DNA of 64,000 bases, from contig NZ_LLWK01000037.1 of assembly GCF_001529295.1 (NCBI RefSeq), forward strand, positions 124,001 to 188,000. The letters run 5' to 3'. The position numbers and the translations under genes were made by a program. This document shows positions 1 through 9,690 of the stretch, piece after piece. The notes below the pieces were generated by a model. It was given only the letters and a program-made list of their open reading frames with translations, was not told the origin of the DNA and ran no database searches. This DNA comes from Flavobacterium sp. TAB 87. GTDB taxonomy: Bacteria > Bacteroidota > Bacteroidia > Flavobacteriales > Flavobacteriaceae. Position 1 is the first letter of the stretch; each line of letters begins with the position of its first letter.

Positions 1-2134
1 CCAATGTACGCACCCACGAAGCGTAATCGGCAATTTTTCCGCTATCTACATAAATCAATCGTGCTGTTGCCACTGCCTCTAATGCTTCTGGTGTTTTTGG
101 AAAATCGGCAGCTACTTTTTTAAATTTCACTAACGCTTGATCATTACGGTCTGAATTGTAATAAATCAATCCTTCTTTTAAAATTGCTTTTGCTGTAAAT
201 GAACCTCCTTTATATTCTGAAATTAATTGATTGTATGTTTTAATTCCTAACTCTTCTTTTTGAGCTGCAACGTATGTATTTCCTAATTCATATAAAGCAT
301 CGTCACGGTACTGCGATTTTTTGTACGATTGAATGAATGTATTCAATTCCTCTATTTTACGATCATTCTTTGCCACAAATCCGTAGCTGATTGCTTTTTG
401 AAAAAAGGCATAATCAGAATCGACACTTTTTAAATCGATTGCTTTATTATACGCTTCCATCGCTGGCCAGTATTTTGTTAAAACAAACTGACAATCGCCC
501 AAACGCAAATACGAATCTGCTAAACGAACGCTATCGCCTTTTGAAGAATCAATTTGATCTTGAAATGACTTTGCTGCTGAATCGTATTCTTTTAATTTAA
601 AATACGAATATGCAATTTGATAGTTAATGTTTTTAGCTTCTGATACGGTTTTACCACTTGCCATTCCAGCAAACTGTTTGTAACTTAAAAGTGCTTCTTT
701 AAAATTGTTGGTCGTATATTCTGACTCTGCTTTCCAATAGGTTGCACGAGCAGTAAACTCTGGACTTTTATTTTCGCTAATTGATTTCATAAACATGTTC
801 AAGGCTTCCTCATACGTTCCTTCAGCGTACAACTCTAAACCTCTGTAAAACAAAACTTTTTGATACGCCAAACGATTTTCGGGAGATTTATTTCTCTCTA
901 ATAAAGTCAATGCTTCGGTATAATTTTTAGAAGAAATATATGAGTCAATCAGTAATTTTTCTACTTCCGATTTATTCGCATTATTTGGATATTTATTTAG
1001 AAATCCTAATAAAACCGAAGGAACAGGTTGGTAAGAATTTCCAATATCATAACTGATTTTAGCGTAATTTAAACTAGCATCTTCTTGAATTGCGGCGTCA
1101 AAAGACATTTCTGAAGCATTTTTAAACGCATTCAAAGCTTGCGGTTTCTTATCACTGTTCAAATAACTTTGGCCCAAATGGTAATAGGCATTTTGTGCTA
1201 CAAAATCATTTCCGTCAATAATTTTATTGAATTGAGAAATGGCGTTTTCGTAGTCTTTTTGCTGATAATACGCGTAGCCCAATTGGTAATAATCAGTGTT
1301 ATTCCACTTTCCTTTTTTACCTCTATAATTTACTAAATTCGGAATTGCTTTGTCGTATTGTTTTAAGTTGAAATAACTTTCTCCAATAATTTTACTCAAT
1401 TCTGATTTTTCAATCGCATTCGATTTGGCCATCGCCTTAGTTCCTAATTCGATTGCTTTGTCAAAATTACCCAGTTTAAAGTTCATGTCTGCTTGGTAAT
1501 AAGACAACTTCTCTTTATATTTTTCTTCGCCAGAAACCGCATCAAAATATTTGGTTGCTTCTTTATAATCATCGCCTTCATAAGCCATAAATCCTAAATA
1601 ATACTTAGCTTGAGAACCGAATTCTTTAGAGTTAACTACTTTAGTTAAATACGTTGTAGCTTCTTTTTTTCGCTTAGCGTTAAAATAACTGTATCCTTTT
1701 TGGAAATTAAAACGTTCCAAGTCAGATTGGCTCATGTATCCTTCATCTACGCGGTCAAACCATTGCAATGCTTTTGGATAATTTCCTTGATTAAAATAAA
1801 AATGCGCAACTTCAACATACGCTTGATTTTTTTTGGTACTTGTTGGATATTCCGCAACAAAACGCTCCATCAATGCATCTGCATTGGGATCGTTGGCGCG
1901 AATAGCACAATTGGCAATGTAGTAGGCACAATCCGATTTGACTTCTTCACTCACCTCTTTGTCTTGAACTTTTTCAAACATAAGCTGAGCCGACTTGTAC
2001 TGATTGTCGTTATATAAGGAAAGTGCTCGATCAAAATTTTTAAGATCGTAGGTATAAATAGTTGATTTTTGAGCTGAAATTAACCCCGAAAAAACTAGGG
2101 TTGGCAATAAAAAGAATTTCGAAAGTTTATGCAT
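1..2134 (-). CDS. Tetratricopeptide-repeat protein, partial at the window edge
   Basis: The minus strand is open from an ATG at 2134 to the left edge, giving about 711 codons without a stop; the C-terminus lies outside the window. The protein starts MHKLSKFFLLPTLVFSG and has a signal peptide with a probable cut after SAQ, so it is exported. The rest is a run of helical repeats of about 34-38 residues in which G/A, Y and F/L recur at TPR spacing (for example YFNLKQYDKAIPN-like units), which suggests a periplasmic scaffold. The first bases of the window translate to YVDSGKIADYASWVRTL, showing the reading frame is intact to the edge. A -7 box lies 21 bases upstream. Precise partners are unknown. 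The TPR assignment is firm, the function is not. Confidence 0.85.
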   Translation of the reverse strand, partial: MHKLSKFFLLPTLVFSGLISAQKSTIYTYDLKNFDRALSLYNDNQYKSAQLMFEKVQDKEVSEEVKSDCAYYIANCAIRANDPNADALMERFVAEYPTSTKKNQAYVEVAHFYFNQGNYPKALQWFDRVDEGYMSQSDLERFNFQKGYSYFNAKRKKEATTYLTKVVNSKEFGSQAKYYLGFMAYEGDDYKEATKYFDAVSGEEKYKEKLSYYQADMNFKLGNFDKAIELGTKAMAKSNAIEKSELSKIIGESYFNLKQYDKAIPNLVNYRGKKGKWNNTDYYQLGYAYYQQKDYENAISQFNKIIDGNDFVAQNAYYHLGQSYLNSDKKPQALNAFKNASEMSFDAAIQEDASLNYAKISYDIGNSYQPVPSVLLGFLNKYPNNANKSEVEKLLIDSYISSKNYTEALTLLERNKSPENRLAYQKVLFYRGLELYAEGTYEEALNMFMKSISENKSPEFTARATYWKAESEYTTNNFKEALLSYKQFAGMASGKTVSEAKNINYQIAYSYFKLKEYDSAAKSFQDQIDSSKGDSVRLADSYLRLGDCQFVLTKYWPAMEAYNKAIDLKSVDSDYAFFQKAISYGFVAKNDRKIEELNTFIQSYKKSQYRDDALYELGNTYVAAQKEELGIKTYNQLISEYKGGSFTAKAILKEGLIYYNSDRNDQALVKFKKVAADFPKTPEALEAVATARLIYVDSGKIADYASWVRTL

Positions 2135-2154
2135 TTTAATTTTTCTTTAATAGT

Positions 2155-2162
2155 CAAATATA
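2155..2162 (-). promoter_or_regulatory. TAnnTTTG -7 promoter box of the TPR gene
   Basis: On the minus strand this reads TATATTTG, an exact match to the Bacteroidetes -7 consensus, 21 bases before the ATG at 2134. No clear -33 TTG lies at the usual distance. Confidence 0.5.
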
Positions 2163-2379
2163 TCAATTTCTAAGCTCTATAACGGAATGATTTAAGCTTT
2201 TATTATGAATTACAAACGAAAGATTTATTCAGTTTCAATTGATTTTGTTGAAAATCACAGGCTTTAGAAATAGAATGCAACTGCATTTTTTCTAGCTTTA
2301 AATCTTTTCTAAAACGGTTGCATTTTATTTTGAATACAGTCATTAACTTAGTACTTTTACCATTCAAATCAATTTTATT

Positions 2380-3063
2380 ATGTCGGAAACCGTACTGTCT
2401 TTAAAAGATGTAACTATATACCAGGAAGGAAGAGAAGTTTTAGCTCACGTAAATTTGGACGTAAAACATGGTGAGTTTTTATATATCATTGGTAAAACAG
2501 GTTCTGGAAAAAGTAGTTTCATGAAAACACTTTATGGTGATTTACCGCTAACTCAAGGTGAAGGACATATTGTTGAATTTGATTTGGCGACTTTAAAAGA
2601 AAGCGAAATTCCGTATTTGAGACGTAAAATTGGAATCGTGTTTCAAGACTTTAAGCTTCTTCCAGACAGATCGATCAAAGAAAATATGATGTTTGTGCTC
2701 AAAGCAACCGGTTGGACGGTTAAAGTAGATATGGAACATCAAATTGATGAAGTCCTTGATAAAGTAGGAATGAAAGGGTACGCACATAAAATGCCACATC
2801 AAATTTCTGGTGGAGAGCAACAACGTGTAGCCATTGCAAGAGCTTTATTAAATGATCCCGAATTTATTCTTGCCGATGAACCGACTGGAAATTTAGATCC
2901 ACAAACTAGTGCTGAAGTATTAGAATTGCTGAGAAAAATTAATGCCAACGGAAAAACTATTATTATGGCAACGCATGATTATGCTTTGTTGATGAAGTTC
3001 CCCTCTAAAACTTTAAAATGTGAAGATGCACGTATTTTTGAAGTAGTTCAGAAAACCGTGTAA
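2380..3063 (+). CDS. ftsE: Cell-division ABC transporter ATP-binding protein FtsE
   Basis: A 227-residue ABC ATPase. Walker A GKTGSGKSS is at residues 38-46, the Q-loop at VFQDFKLL (87-94), the signature ISGGEQQR at 142-149 and Walker B FILADEPTG at 162-170; a switch histidine follows in MATHDY. The length and the short form without extra domains match FtsE, which pairs with FtsX at the septum to control peptidoglycan hydrolases. FtsX is not in this window; split ftsE and ftsX loci are, to my knowledge, common in Flavobacteria. The stop codon overlaps the next ATG by one base, so the downstream glycosyltransferase is probably translationally coupled. A LolD- or MacB-type ATPase is the main alternative. 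Confidence 0.88.
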   Translation: MSETVLSLKDVTIYQEGREVLAHVNLDVKHGEFLYIIGKTGSGKSSFMKTLYGDLPLTQGEGHIVEFDLATLKESEIPYLRRKIGIVFQDFKLLPDRSIKENMMFVLKATGWTVKVDMEHQIDEVLDKVGMKGYAHKMPHQISGGEQQRVAIARALLNDPEFILADEPTGNLDPQTSAEVLELLRKINANGKTIIMATHDYALLMKFPSKTLKCEDARIFEVVQKTV

Positions 3064-3944
3064 TGCTCTCCATTTTAATTCCAGTTTACAATTACGATGT
3101 TTACCCGCTTGTTCGAGAATTAAAAAAGCAAGCTGACAGTTTAGGAATTGTTTATGAAATAATAGTTCAAGATGATGTAAGTCAGAAATTTATTTCGGAA
3201 AATACAGCAATAAATTTGTTACCAAATTGTACTTTTTCCGTTAATAGCGAGAATTTAGGTCGTGGAAAAAACATTAATTTACTATGTTCATCATCAAAAC
3301 ATGACTATGTACTAATTATGGAAGCGGACGCGCTACCAGAAAGTGAGTTCTACCTTAAAAATTACATTTCTTTATTATCGGAATTTTCTACAATAATCTT
3401 TGGAGGAGTTAAATATTCTAATATTATTCCACCAAAAGAAAAAATACTTCGTTGGAAATATGGAATAAGTCGAGAATCGAAAACTTTGGATTATAGACTT
3501 CAAAATAAGTACGATTTTGTATTCACATGGAATTTACTCCTAAGAAAAGAAATTCTTTTAAAAAATCCTTTTCCTGAATTCATCCGTGAATATGGTTATG
3601 AAGATGCTGTTTTTATGAAAACACTACGTGTAAATTCCATTCCAGTACTTCACATTGAAAATCCTCTAATCCATTATAATGATGAAAACAGTATTGATTT
3701 TATAAAAAAATCGGAAAGCGCAGTGAATACTTTACACCAATTAATTAGCAATAAAAAAACAGAATATAAAGACATTAAATTGAGTTCTATTTATTCCATT
3801 TTAAAAAAGTTTTATCTAATTGGTGTCGTGAAAGTAATTTATACTAAAAACAAACAACGTATTTTAAATAACTTAACGTCTGAAAATCCAAATTTATATT
3901 TGTTTGATTTTTATAAATTGGGATATTACAGTATCTTAAAATAA
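3063..3944 (+). CDS. Glycosyltransferase, GT-A fold (family 2-like)
   Basis: A 293-residue cytoplasmic enzyme with no membrane segment. It begins MLSILIPVYNYDVYPLV, the usual GT2 N-terminal strand and nucleotide-binding loop. NLGRGKNIN lies around residue 64 and MEADALP near 90, at the place of the DxD metal-binding motif. WNLLLRKE and EDAVFM near 160-190 are typical of the acceptor half. It starts on the last base of the ftsE stop codon. It probably adds one sugar to a lipid-linked surface glycan in the same locus; donor and acceptor cannot be read from the sequence. Confidence 0.85.
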   Translation: MLSILIPVYNYDVYPLVRELKKQADSLGIVYEIIVQDDVSQKFISENTAINLLPNCTFSVNSENLGRGKNINLLCSSSKHDYVLIMEADALPESEFYLKNYISLLSEFSTIIFGGVKYSNIIPPKEKILRWKYGISRESKTLDYRLQNKYDFVFTWNLLLRKEILLKNPFPEFIREYGYEDAVFMKTLRVNSIPVLHIENPLIHYNDENSIDFIKKSESAVNTLHQLISNKKTEYKDIKLSSIYSILKKFYLIGVVKVIYTKNKQRILNNLTSENPNLYLFDFYKLGYYSILK

Positions 3945-3954
3945 AATCTAACCT

Positions 3955-4890
3955 ATGACATTTTTTTCGGTAATCGTTCCGCTCTATAACAAAGCAGCGT
4001 ATATTGAAAACACATTAAAAAGTGTTCTAAATCAAACTTTCAAAGATTATGAAATTATTGTAATTAATGATGAATCTACCGATGAAAGTAAAACTAAGGT
4101 ACTCGAGTTCAATGATGAAAAAATTCAACTTTACACTCAAAAAAATCAAGGCGTTTCTGTAGCTAGAAATCTGGGAATTGAGAAATCTCAAGGAAAACTT
4201 ATTGCATTTTTAGACGCCGATGATTTTTGGTTTCCGAATCATTTACAGGAATTAGCTGACTTATACCATAATTTTCCAAATTCTGGAATGTACTGCTCTC
4301 GCTATAAAATTAAAACTACCAAACATCATTTTCAATTTCCTTATTTTAATGGAATTGAAAATTCTTATCGTGGAATTATAGACAATTACTTTTTTTCAAA
4401 CTTTCCATATAGAATTTCGTGGACTTCTTCTTTGGCCATTCCAAAAAAGACTTTAGAAAAAATAGGAGCATTTACACCTGGAGTTACAAATGGTCAAGAT
4501 TTAGAGTTATGGACTAAAATTGGAATTAATTATCCCGTTGCAATTACCAATAAAATAACAGCTATTTACCATTTCGATATTCCAAATAGCTTGGCGAAAA
4601 ACAAGATTGGTTTAATGAAATTAATGGACTTTGAACAATTTGAAATTGCGGAACAACACGATTCTAATTTAAAAAAAAATTTAGATCAATACCGAATCGA
4701 ATATGGACTTCGTTATTACATTTTTGGTTATACCGATAAAACAAACTTCTATATCAAAGATATTGACCTCAAAAAAAGTTATTTTAAAATTTGGGCTTTA
4801 TTCCAAATACCACCATTTTGTTTACGTATTTTATTTAACTTTAAAAATTATATAAAAAAAATAGGTATTGATTTTTCTATTTATGACTAG
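3955..4890 (+). CDS. Glycosyltransferase family 2
   Basis: A 311-residue GT2 enzyme. FSVIVPLYNKAAYIENTL opens the nucleotide-binding domain, IVINDESTDES gives the conserved D of the first Asp motif, and FLDADDFWFPNHL near residues 89-101 holds the metal-binding DxD. GQDLELWTKIG near 185 is the usual catalytic/acceptor region. It follows the upstream transferase after 10 bases and is probably on the same transcript as ftsE. Its 3' end overlaps the convergent fdtA-like gene by 14 bases. The role is inferred as a step in O-antigen or surface-glycan assembly. Confidence 0.88.
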   Translation: MTFFSVIVPLYNKAAYIENTLKSVLNQTFKDYEIIVINDESTDESKTKVLEFNDEKIQLYTQKNQGVSVARNLGIEKSQGKLIAFLDADDFWFPNHLQELADLYHNFPNSGMYCSRYKIKTTKHHFQFPYFNGIENSYRGIIDNYFFSNFPYRISWTSSLAIPKKTLEKIGAFTPGVTNGQDLELWTKIGINYPVAITNKITAIYHFDIPNSLAKNKIGLMKLMDFEQFEIAEQHDSNLKKNLDQYRIEYGLRYYIFGYTDKTNFYIKDIDLKKSYFKIWALFQIPPFCLRILFNFKNYIKKIGIDFSIYD

Positions 4891-5275
4891 CATAGATTTT
4901 AAACTCCTCAAAATCTCTAATATAATCTTCTTCAATATAAACTTCTGAAGCAATTACCAAACAAACAGATCCTGAAGAAAAATTATTTAATTCTCGCCAA
5001 ATTCCGGAATTGATAAGCAAGCCATAATTGGGTTTGTTTAGACAGATTGTTTTTTTTTCTTTTCCATCATTTACAATAACGTCAAAACTTCCGCTTAATG
5101 CAATAAGGAATTGTTTCAAATTTTTATGAGCATGACCACCTCGTTCAGAGCCGCTTGGAACATCGTATAAGTAATAAACACGCTTTATTTCATAAGGAAC
5201 AATATCGTTTTCTATTACAGAAATATTCCCTCTTGGTTCTTCTATTTTTGGAATTTCAATGATTTGAATATTCAT
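4877..5275 (-). CDS. fdtA: FdtA/QdtA-like sugar 3,4-ketoisomerase (WxcM-like cupin)
   Basis: A 132-residue single cupin domain. SERGGHAHK at residues 43-51 carries the two histidines (H48, H50) that match the catalytic pair of FdtA-type dTDP-4-keto-6-deoxyglucose 3,4-ketoisomerases. GNISVIEND and RVYYLYDVP are family-typical strands. The reaction moves the keto group from C4 to C3 so that a DegT-type aminotransferase can install a 3-amino group; such an enzyme is encoded at 8593-9690. The gene overlaps the upstream minus-strand glycosyltransferase by 4 bases (same operon) and the convergent plus-strand transferase by 14 bases. Whether the product is the galacto or gluco isomer (Fdt or Qdt) cannot be told here. 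Confidence 0.82.
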   Translation of the reverse strand: MNIQIIEIPKIEEPRGNISVIENDIVPYEIKRVYYLYDVPSGSERGGHAHKNLKQFLIALSGSFDVIVNDGKEKKTICLNKPNYGLLINSGIWRELNNFSSGSVCLVIASEVYIEEDYIRDFEEFKIYASHK

Positions 5276-6111
5276 AATAAATTATTTTTTTCTTTTTCTA
5301 AAGAATTTAATTTTCGTATTCCATGTTTAGCATTTCGAACAACAGTAACTAGGTTTTTTAATTTAATTTTTTTTTGTTTCAAATCAAATGCAATTTTTAG
5401 AACTAACCAAACAAAATACAAATCAGGAAATATCCTTTTGTAAAAAGCTCCTAAATTATAATATTTCTTGGATAGTATAATTTTGTCTGCTGTAGATTTA
5501 TCACTATGAGTAACAATTGTTTCATTATAAAAAATCAACTTTTTTTCATCTCTCTTCATTTCCATTAAAAAAAGAGGTTCATCTCCTAAATCAAAAAAAG
5601 AATTTAAACCAAACCATTCATTAAACTTTGCTTTTTGAATTGATAAATTGGGGTTTTTCAACGTAATTTCGATAGTTCCACAATTAAGAATTGTAAAAAT
5701 AGAAATAGGATTTTGGATGTTTTTGGGATATTTCTTAAATAAAACAGTATCATTTTTTTGGATTTGGAATAAAATCGCGTCAGCATTATGAAATAAATTG
5801 TATGCTTTAAGAATTGTTTCTTTTGTTGTAGTTAAATAATTTACATCATCATCTGTAAAAACCAACAACTTTTTCTTCGCATTTTCGAGAGCTATATTTC
5901 TACTTTTTGCTACTCCAATTTCAAAAGAATTTACAACTCTTACTCCTTCATCATTAGATATTAAAATATTATCTTTAGTTGTTTGATTAACTATCAATAG
6001 GTTGTTTAGAAGATAACCGTTGGGAAAAATTGACTCCAAAAAGTCAAGAGAATTTCTATTTTGGGTCGAAATTAAAAACTCAATGTCGTTAATAGTATAA
6101 ATCTCTTCCAA
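5272..6111 (-). CDS. Glycosyltransferase, GT2-like; start codon uncertain
   Basis: The catalytic part is clear: IEFLISTQNRNSLDFL starts the domain, GVAKSRNIALENA is the usual helix, and VFTDDDVNYL holds the metal-binding aspartates. A downstream ...GDEPLFLMEMKRD segment resembles the acceptor region. The reading frame opens upstream to an ATG at 6225, but those 38 extra codons are hydrophobic, not family-like, and cover a TACATTTG box at 6137-6130. I therefore prefer a TTG start at 6111, which gives about 279 residues beginning EEIYTINDIEF. The last codon overlaps the fdtA-like gene by 4 bases. It probably acts in the same surface-glycan pathway. Donor and linkage are unknown. Confidence 0.72.
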   Translation of the reverse strand: MEEIYTINDIEFLISTQNRNSLDFLESIFPNGYLLNNLLIVNQTTKDNILISNDEGVRVVNSFEIGVAKSRNIALENAKKKLLVFTDDDVNYLTTTKETILKAYNLFHNADAILFQIQKNDTVLFKKYPKNIQNPISIFTILNCGTIEITLKNPNLSIQKAKFNEWFGLNSFFDLGDEPLFLMEMKRDEKKLIFYNETIVTHSDKSTADKIILSKKYYNLGAFYKRIFPDLYFVWLVLKIAFDLKQKKIKLKNLVTVVRNAKHGIRKLNSLEKEKNNLL

Positions 6112-6129
6112 GTATTTTTTATCTTTGGG

Positions 6130-6137
6130 CAAATGTA
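6130..6137 (-). promoter_or_regulatory. TAnnTTTG box inside the 5' extension of the minus-strand glycosyltransferase
   Basis: On the minus strand this reads TACATTTG, a consensus -7 box. It lies 18 bases before the TTG at 6111 and inside the longer reading frame that starts at 6225, so it helps decide the start. No -33 TTG is visible at normal spacing. Confidence 0.4.
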
Positions 6138-6206
6138 TAAATATTATACAAAATCCATAATTATTTGTTTTATAAAAAATTAATATTAAAACAAATACAC
6201 GTCTAC

Positions 6207-6240
6207 TTGAAATAAATCTATTCAATTATCCCTATTTTTG
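6207..6240 (+). promoter_or_regulatory. Flavobacterial promoter (TTG-N23-TATTTTTG) for the glycosyltransferase at 6289
   Basis: TTG at 6207-6209 and TATTTTTG at 6233-6240 are 23 bases apart, within the 17-23 spacing known for Flavobacterium promoters. The start codon follows 48 bases later. Confidence 0.55.
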
Positions 6241-6288
6241 ATTTTTTTCAAACACTAATTTAATTCCAGAAACAACCTTTTTAATTTT

Positions 6289-7176
6289 ATGCAAAACCAT
6301 CCATTAGTTAGTGTTATTTGTTTGTGTTATAATCATGAGGAATTCGTAGTAGAGTCATTAAATTCAGTTTTAAACCAAACCTATAAAAACATAGAATTAA
6401 TTATTATCGATGATAACAGCAATGATAATTCTAAAGAAACCATCGAAATTTGGCTTAAAAAATATCCTAACGTTGTATTTATTTCAAATGAAACCAACCT
6501 AGGGAACACTAAAACTTTCAATAAAGCATTACAGCTAGCAAAAGGTGATTACATAATAGATTTAGCAGCCGATGATGTTTTACTTCCCATTTGCGTTGAA
6601 AAACAACTAAATACTTTTTTAAATTCTAAATCAAAAAATTTAGGAATTGTTTACGGCAACGCTGAATTAATATCCGATACCAATACTCATCTTAGATACT
6701 ATTATGATGTAAATACTGAAAAAAAAGCAATACAAAAACCTTCTTCAGGAGATATTTATTTAGCCATGTTAAACCAAAGCAGCATGATTTGTTCGGTTTC
6801 TTCAATGATAAAAAGAGAAGTTTTAAATCAACTAAATGGCTATGACGAAAATTTAGCTTATGAAGACTTAGATCTATGGATTAGAACTTCGAGAAGTTTT
6901 AATTTTGATTTTATTGATTCTATATTAATTCAAAAAAGAGAAATCCAAGGCTCGCTTGGTTCACAATTTTACACGAAATTAAATTCAAAAACTCGAAAAT
7001 TAAATTATTCCTCTTACCTCGTTATTAAGAAAGCCATTGCGCTAAACAAAACTAGAGCAGAGAACAAGGCGCTCTTAAAACGGCTTCATTATGAAATGAC
7101 AAAAGCCTACCAATCTCTTGATATTTGGCTTTTTATAAAATACATCCCTTTAGAACTAAAATTAAGGTTTTGCTAA
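6289..7176 (+). CDS. Glycosyltransferase family 2
   Basis: A 295-residue GT2 enzyme. LVSVICLCYNHEEFVVESL begins the GT-A domain, IIDDNSNDNS gives the first Asp motif and IDLAADDVLLP near residue 96 the DxD-like site. YEDLDLWIRTSR near 190 is the conserved ED-W acceptor segment. It has its own promoter and stands alone on the plus strand between minus-strand genes, so it is expressed separately from the FdtA-side operon. It is likely part of the same glycan locus, since the flanks hold glycosyltransferases, sugar-nucleotide enzymes and a flippase. Confidence 0.87.
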   Translation: MQNHPLVSVICLCYNHEEFVVESLNSVLNQTYKNIELIIIDDNSNDNSKETIEIWLKKYPNVVFISNETNLGNTKTFNKALQLAKGDYIIDLAADDVLLPICVEKQLNTFLNSKSKNLGIVYGNAELISDTNTHLRYYYDVNTEKKAIQKPSSGDIYLAMLNQSSMICSVSSMIKREVLNQLNGYDENLAYEDLDLWIRTSRSFNFDFIDSILIQKREIQGSLGSQFYTKLNSKTRKLNYSSYLVIKKAIALNKTRAENKALLKRLHYEMTKAYQSLDIWLFIKYIPLELKLRFC

Positions 7177-7316
7177 AAAATTATCTACTTTCACTCTTCC
7201 CTATCAAAAGTATTTTCCCGTTTTATTGTTTTTATAATTTCTAATCGAAAAGAACTGTAATCTAAGCTTTTCATTTTTTTTATATACTTGTAATATAAAT
7301 ATTCAATTTAAAAAAT

Positions 7317-8591
7317 TTAAAATAAACTTTTCCTAAAATAGATTGCCAACACTAATAAATAAACAAAATTATCAAAAGTTTGAGACATGACAACTCCTTT
7401 TACTCCAAATAAAGGAACTAAATAATTACTCAAAAAATAAAATACCGCAAGTGAGGCAATTTCTGAAATAATAAAAGCCATTGTCATTTTTTTAGCAAAG
7501 AATTGATAACCCAAAATCAAAGCTGCAGCTTTTAAAAAATCACCCATTAATTGCCATAAAAACAAACTTGTAACTGGAAGAAATTGACTAGTGAAAAGTA
7601 ATTTAATAATAAAAAAACGAGCAAAATAAATAACAATTAAAACCACTATAAATAAGGTTAAAATGTTTTTATAAAAACTCCAAAAAACGGTTTTAGTCTC
7701 TTCTCTATTTTTGGCTACAGCTAATTTAGGAAAAAAATAAACCGATAATATTGTGGTAATAAACATCATGTAATAAGTCGAAATCCGAGTTATGGTTTCC
7801 CAAAAACCTGCTTGTTCCAATCCTACAACAACGATCACATTTTTTCGTATCGCTAAAAAAACTAAAGGTCCTAAAACCGAAGAAACCAAAGCCATTAGTG
7901 AATACGACGATAAATTTTTTATAATTCGAAAATCAAAATTGCGAACTCGAATCATTTCAAAAAAACGAAATTCTTTATTGATAAAATAAAAGATTACAAA
8001 AAACAACAAGGCGGGTGAAATCACAATTGAGAGTAAAGCACCCAATGTTTTTAAATGCAAAATCATATAAAGAGAAACTAATAACCCTATCAAATTCCCT
8101 ATTATGTTTACCCAAATAACCTGCTTGAATTTACCCAAACCATTCAATAACGAAAGTAAAAAAACAGAAATAGCATACCAAGGTAAAGCCAATGCAATTG
8201 CTTTAAAAATGATTTGATAGTCAAAATGATTACCGAAAATTTCTTGGTTCCAAAAGTCAGCCAAAAAATATAAAACAAAACTAAAAATGACTGCAACAAC
8301 TACTAAACTGACAAACACGGTGGCAATTATTTTTTGAAGTTTATTCAGATTTTCTTTCTCTTCAGCAACATATTTTACAATTCCATTTTGGAATCCTAAA
8401 CTAGAAATACTTTCTAAAGACGATGAAAAATTTCGAAGATTTCCTACCAAAGCCATTCCGCTTGGGCCAACAAAAACAGCCAATAACTTTGAAGTAATTA
8501 GTCCTATTCCTATTTTTAATAGTACACTCAAACTATTTAAAGAAGTGATTTTAAATAAATTTGTTTGCAGTATCTTTTTAATGAAATCCAA
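7317..8591 (-). CDS. Wzx-type polysaccharide flippase (O-antigen translocase)
   Basis: A 424-residue polytopic membrane protein with about 12 predicted helices and the MOP-superfamily start: KITSLNSLSVLLKIGIGLIT, then VGPSGMALVGNL and GFQNGIVKYVAEE. These N-terminal loops are those of O-antigen/ECA translocases that flip undecaprenyl-PP-linked oligosaccharide units across the inner membrane. It starts one base after the stop of the DegT aminotransferase gene, so the two are translationally coupled. Its presence argues for Wzy-dependent assembly, although no Wzy polymerase is visible in the window. Teichuronic- or exopolysaccharide exporters of the same fold are the alternative. Confidence 0.85.
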   Translation of the reverse strand: MDFIKKILQTNLFKITSLNSLSVLLKIGIGLITSKLLAVFVGPSGMALVGNLRNFSSSLESISSLGFQNGIVKYVAEEKENLNKLQKIIATVFVSLVVVAVIFSFVLYFLADFWNQEIFGNHFDYQIIFKAIALALPWYAISVFLLSLLNGLGKFKQVIWVNIIGNLIGLLVSLYMILHLKTLGALLSIVISPALLFFVIFYFINKEFRFFEMIRVRNFDFRIIKNLSSYSLMALVSSVLGPLVFLAIRKNVIVVVGLEQAGFWETITRISTYYMMFITTILSVYFFPKLAVAKNREETKTVFWSFYKNILTLFIVVLIVIYFARFFIIKLLFTSQFLPVTSLFLWQLMGDFLKAAALILGYQFFAKKMTMAFIISEIASLAVFYFLSNYLVPLFGVKGVVMSQTFDNFVYLLVLAIYFRKSLF

Positions 8592-8592
8592 T

Positions 8593-9690
8593 TTAATAGT
8601 TATTTAAAATTGAAATCACAAAACCTACCTCATCTACTGTCATTACAGGATTAATCGGCAAACTCAAAACTTCCTTATGAATTTTCTCCGTAATAGGGAA
8701 AGATAGATTATTCCAGTCTGAAAATGCTTTTTGTTTGTGAGGCGGAATAGGATAATGAATCATCGCTTGAATTCCATTTTCTAATAAATAGTGTTTTAAT
8801 TCATCTCTTTTTTCGGTTCGAATGACAAACAAATGAAACACGTGATTGTTTGACAAATCCCAAAAAGGCAAACTAATTTTATCATTTTTAATTTCAGACA
8901 AATAGCGTTTTGCAATGGTTCGACGATGTTTGTTATCAGCATCTAAATTGGTTAGTTTTACATTCAAAAAAGCCGCTTGTAATTCGTCTAATCTTGAATT
9001 CATACCAATATATTCATTCTTATATTTGGTTTCAGAACCATAATTCCGAAGGGATTGAATTGTTTTTGCTAATGCAGAATCATTAGTCGTAACCGCTCCG
9101 CCATCACCTAAAGCACCTAAATTTTTCCCAGGGTAAAAACTAAAAGCAGCAGCATCAGATAGATTTCCTGATTTTCCAAAATCGTAAACTGCCCCGTGTG
9201 CTTGAGCTGCATCTTCGATTACTAATAAGTTATTTTGACTCGCAATGGCGTTAATTTGATTCATTTCAGCCAATTGTCCGTACAAATGAACCGCAAGAAT
9301 TGCCCTTGTTTTTGCTGTTATTTTCTCTTGAATTAAATCGGGATTAATGTTGTAAGTTTCTAATTTTGGCTCGACCAGAACTGGAACCAAATCGGCTTGC
9401 AAAATAGCCAAAATACTCGCAATATAAGTATTCGCTGATACAATTACTTCGTCTCCTTTATGCAATTCACCTAATTGAATATATCCTTTGAAAATTAAAA
9501 CCAACGCATCTAAACCATTGCCGACGCCAATGCAATATTTTATTCCGCAATAGTTAGCAAAATTTTTTTCAAAAGCAGCAACTTCATTACCCAAAATGTA
9601 CCAACCATTTTCTAAAACTGATTTCAATTTTTCTTGAAAACCAGTTTCATAAGTCGCATTTACTTTTTTTAAGTCGAGAAATTGTATCAT
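8593..9690 (-). CDS. fdtB: DegT/DnrJ/EryC1/StrS sugar aminotransferase (FdtB/QdtB type)
   Basis: A 365-residue PLP enzyme of the DegT family, full length. [14 protein letters not shown] (56-69) binds the phosphate, [10 protein letters not shown] (158-167) holds the cofactor Asp160 and Gln163, and [15 protein letters not shown] (184-198) contains the PLP lysine K189. [14 protein letters not shown] is the family's conserved interface helix. Paired with the FdtA-like isomerase it would aminate a dTDP-3-keto-6-deoxyhexose at C3, using glutamate as amino donor. It overlaps the upstream GNAT-like gene by 4 bases and precedes the flippase by 1 base. The substrate is inferred from context. Confidence 0.85.
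   Translation of the reverse strand: MIQFLDLKKVNATYETGFQEKLKSVLENGWYILGNEVAAFEKNFANYCGIKYCIGVGNGLDALVLIFKGYIQLGELHKGDEVIVSANTYIASILAILQADLVPVLVEPKLETYNINPDLIQEKITAKTRAILAVHLYGQLAEMNQINAIASQNNLLVIEDAAQAHGAVYDFGKSGNLSDAAAFSFYPGKNLGALGDGGAVTTNDSALAKTIQSLRNYGSETKYKNEYIGMNSRLDELQAAFLNVKLTNLDADNKHRRTIAKRYLSEIKNDKISLPFWDLSNNHVFHLFVIRTEKRDELKHYLLENGIQAMIHYPIPPHKQKAFSDWNNLSFPITEKIHKEVLSLPINPVMTVDEVGFVISILNNY

Noticed and set aside
391-2017. Three short plus-strand frames (391-600, 1139-1336, 1700-2017)
   Set aside because: All lie opposite the continuous TPR gene on the minus strand, whose frame is intact to the window edge.
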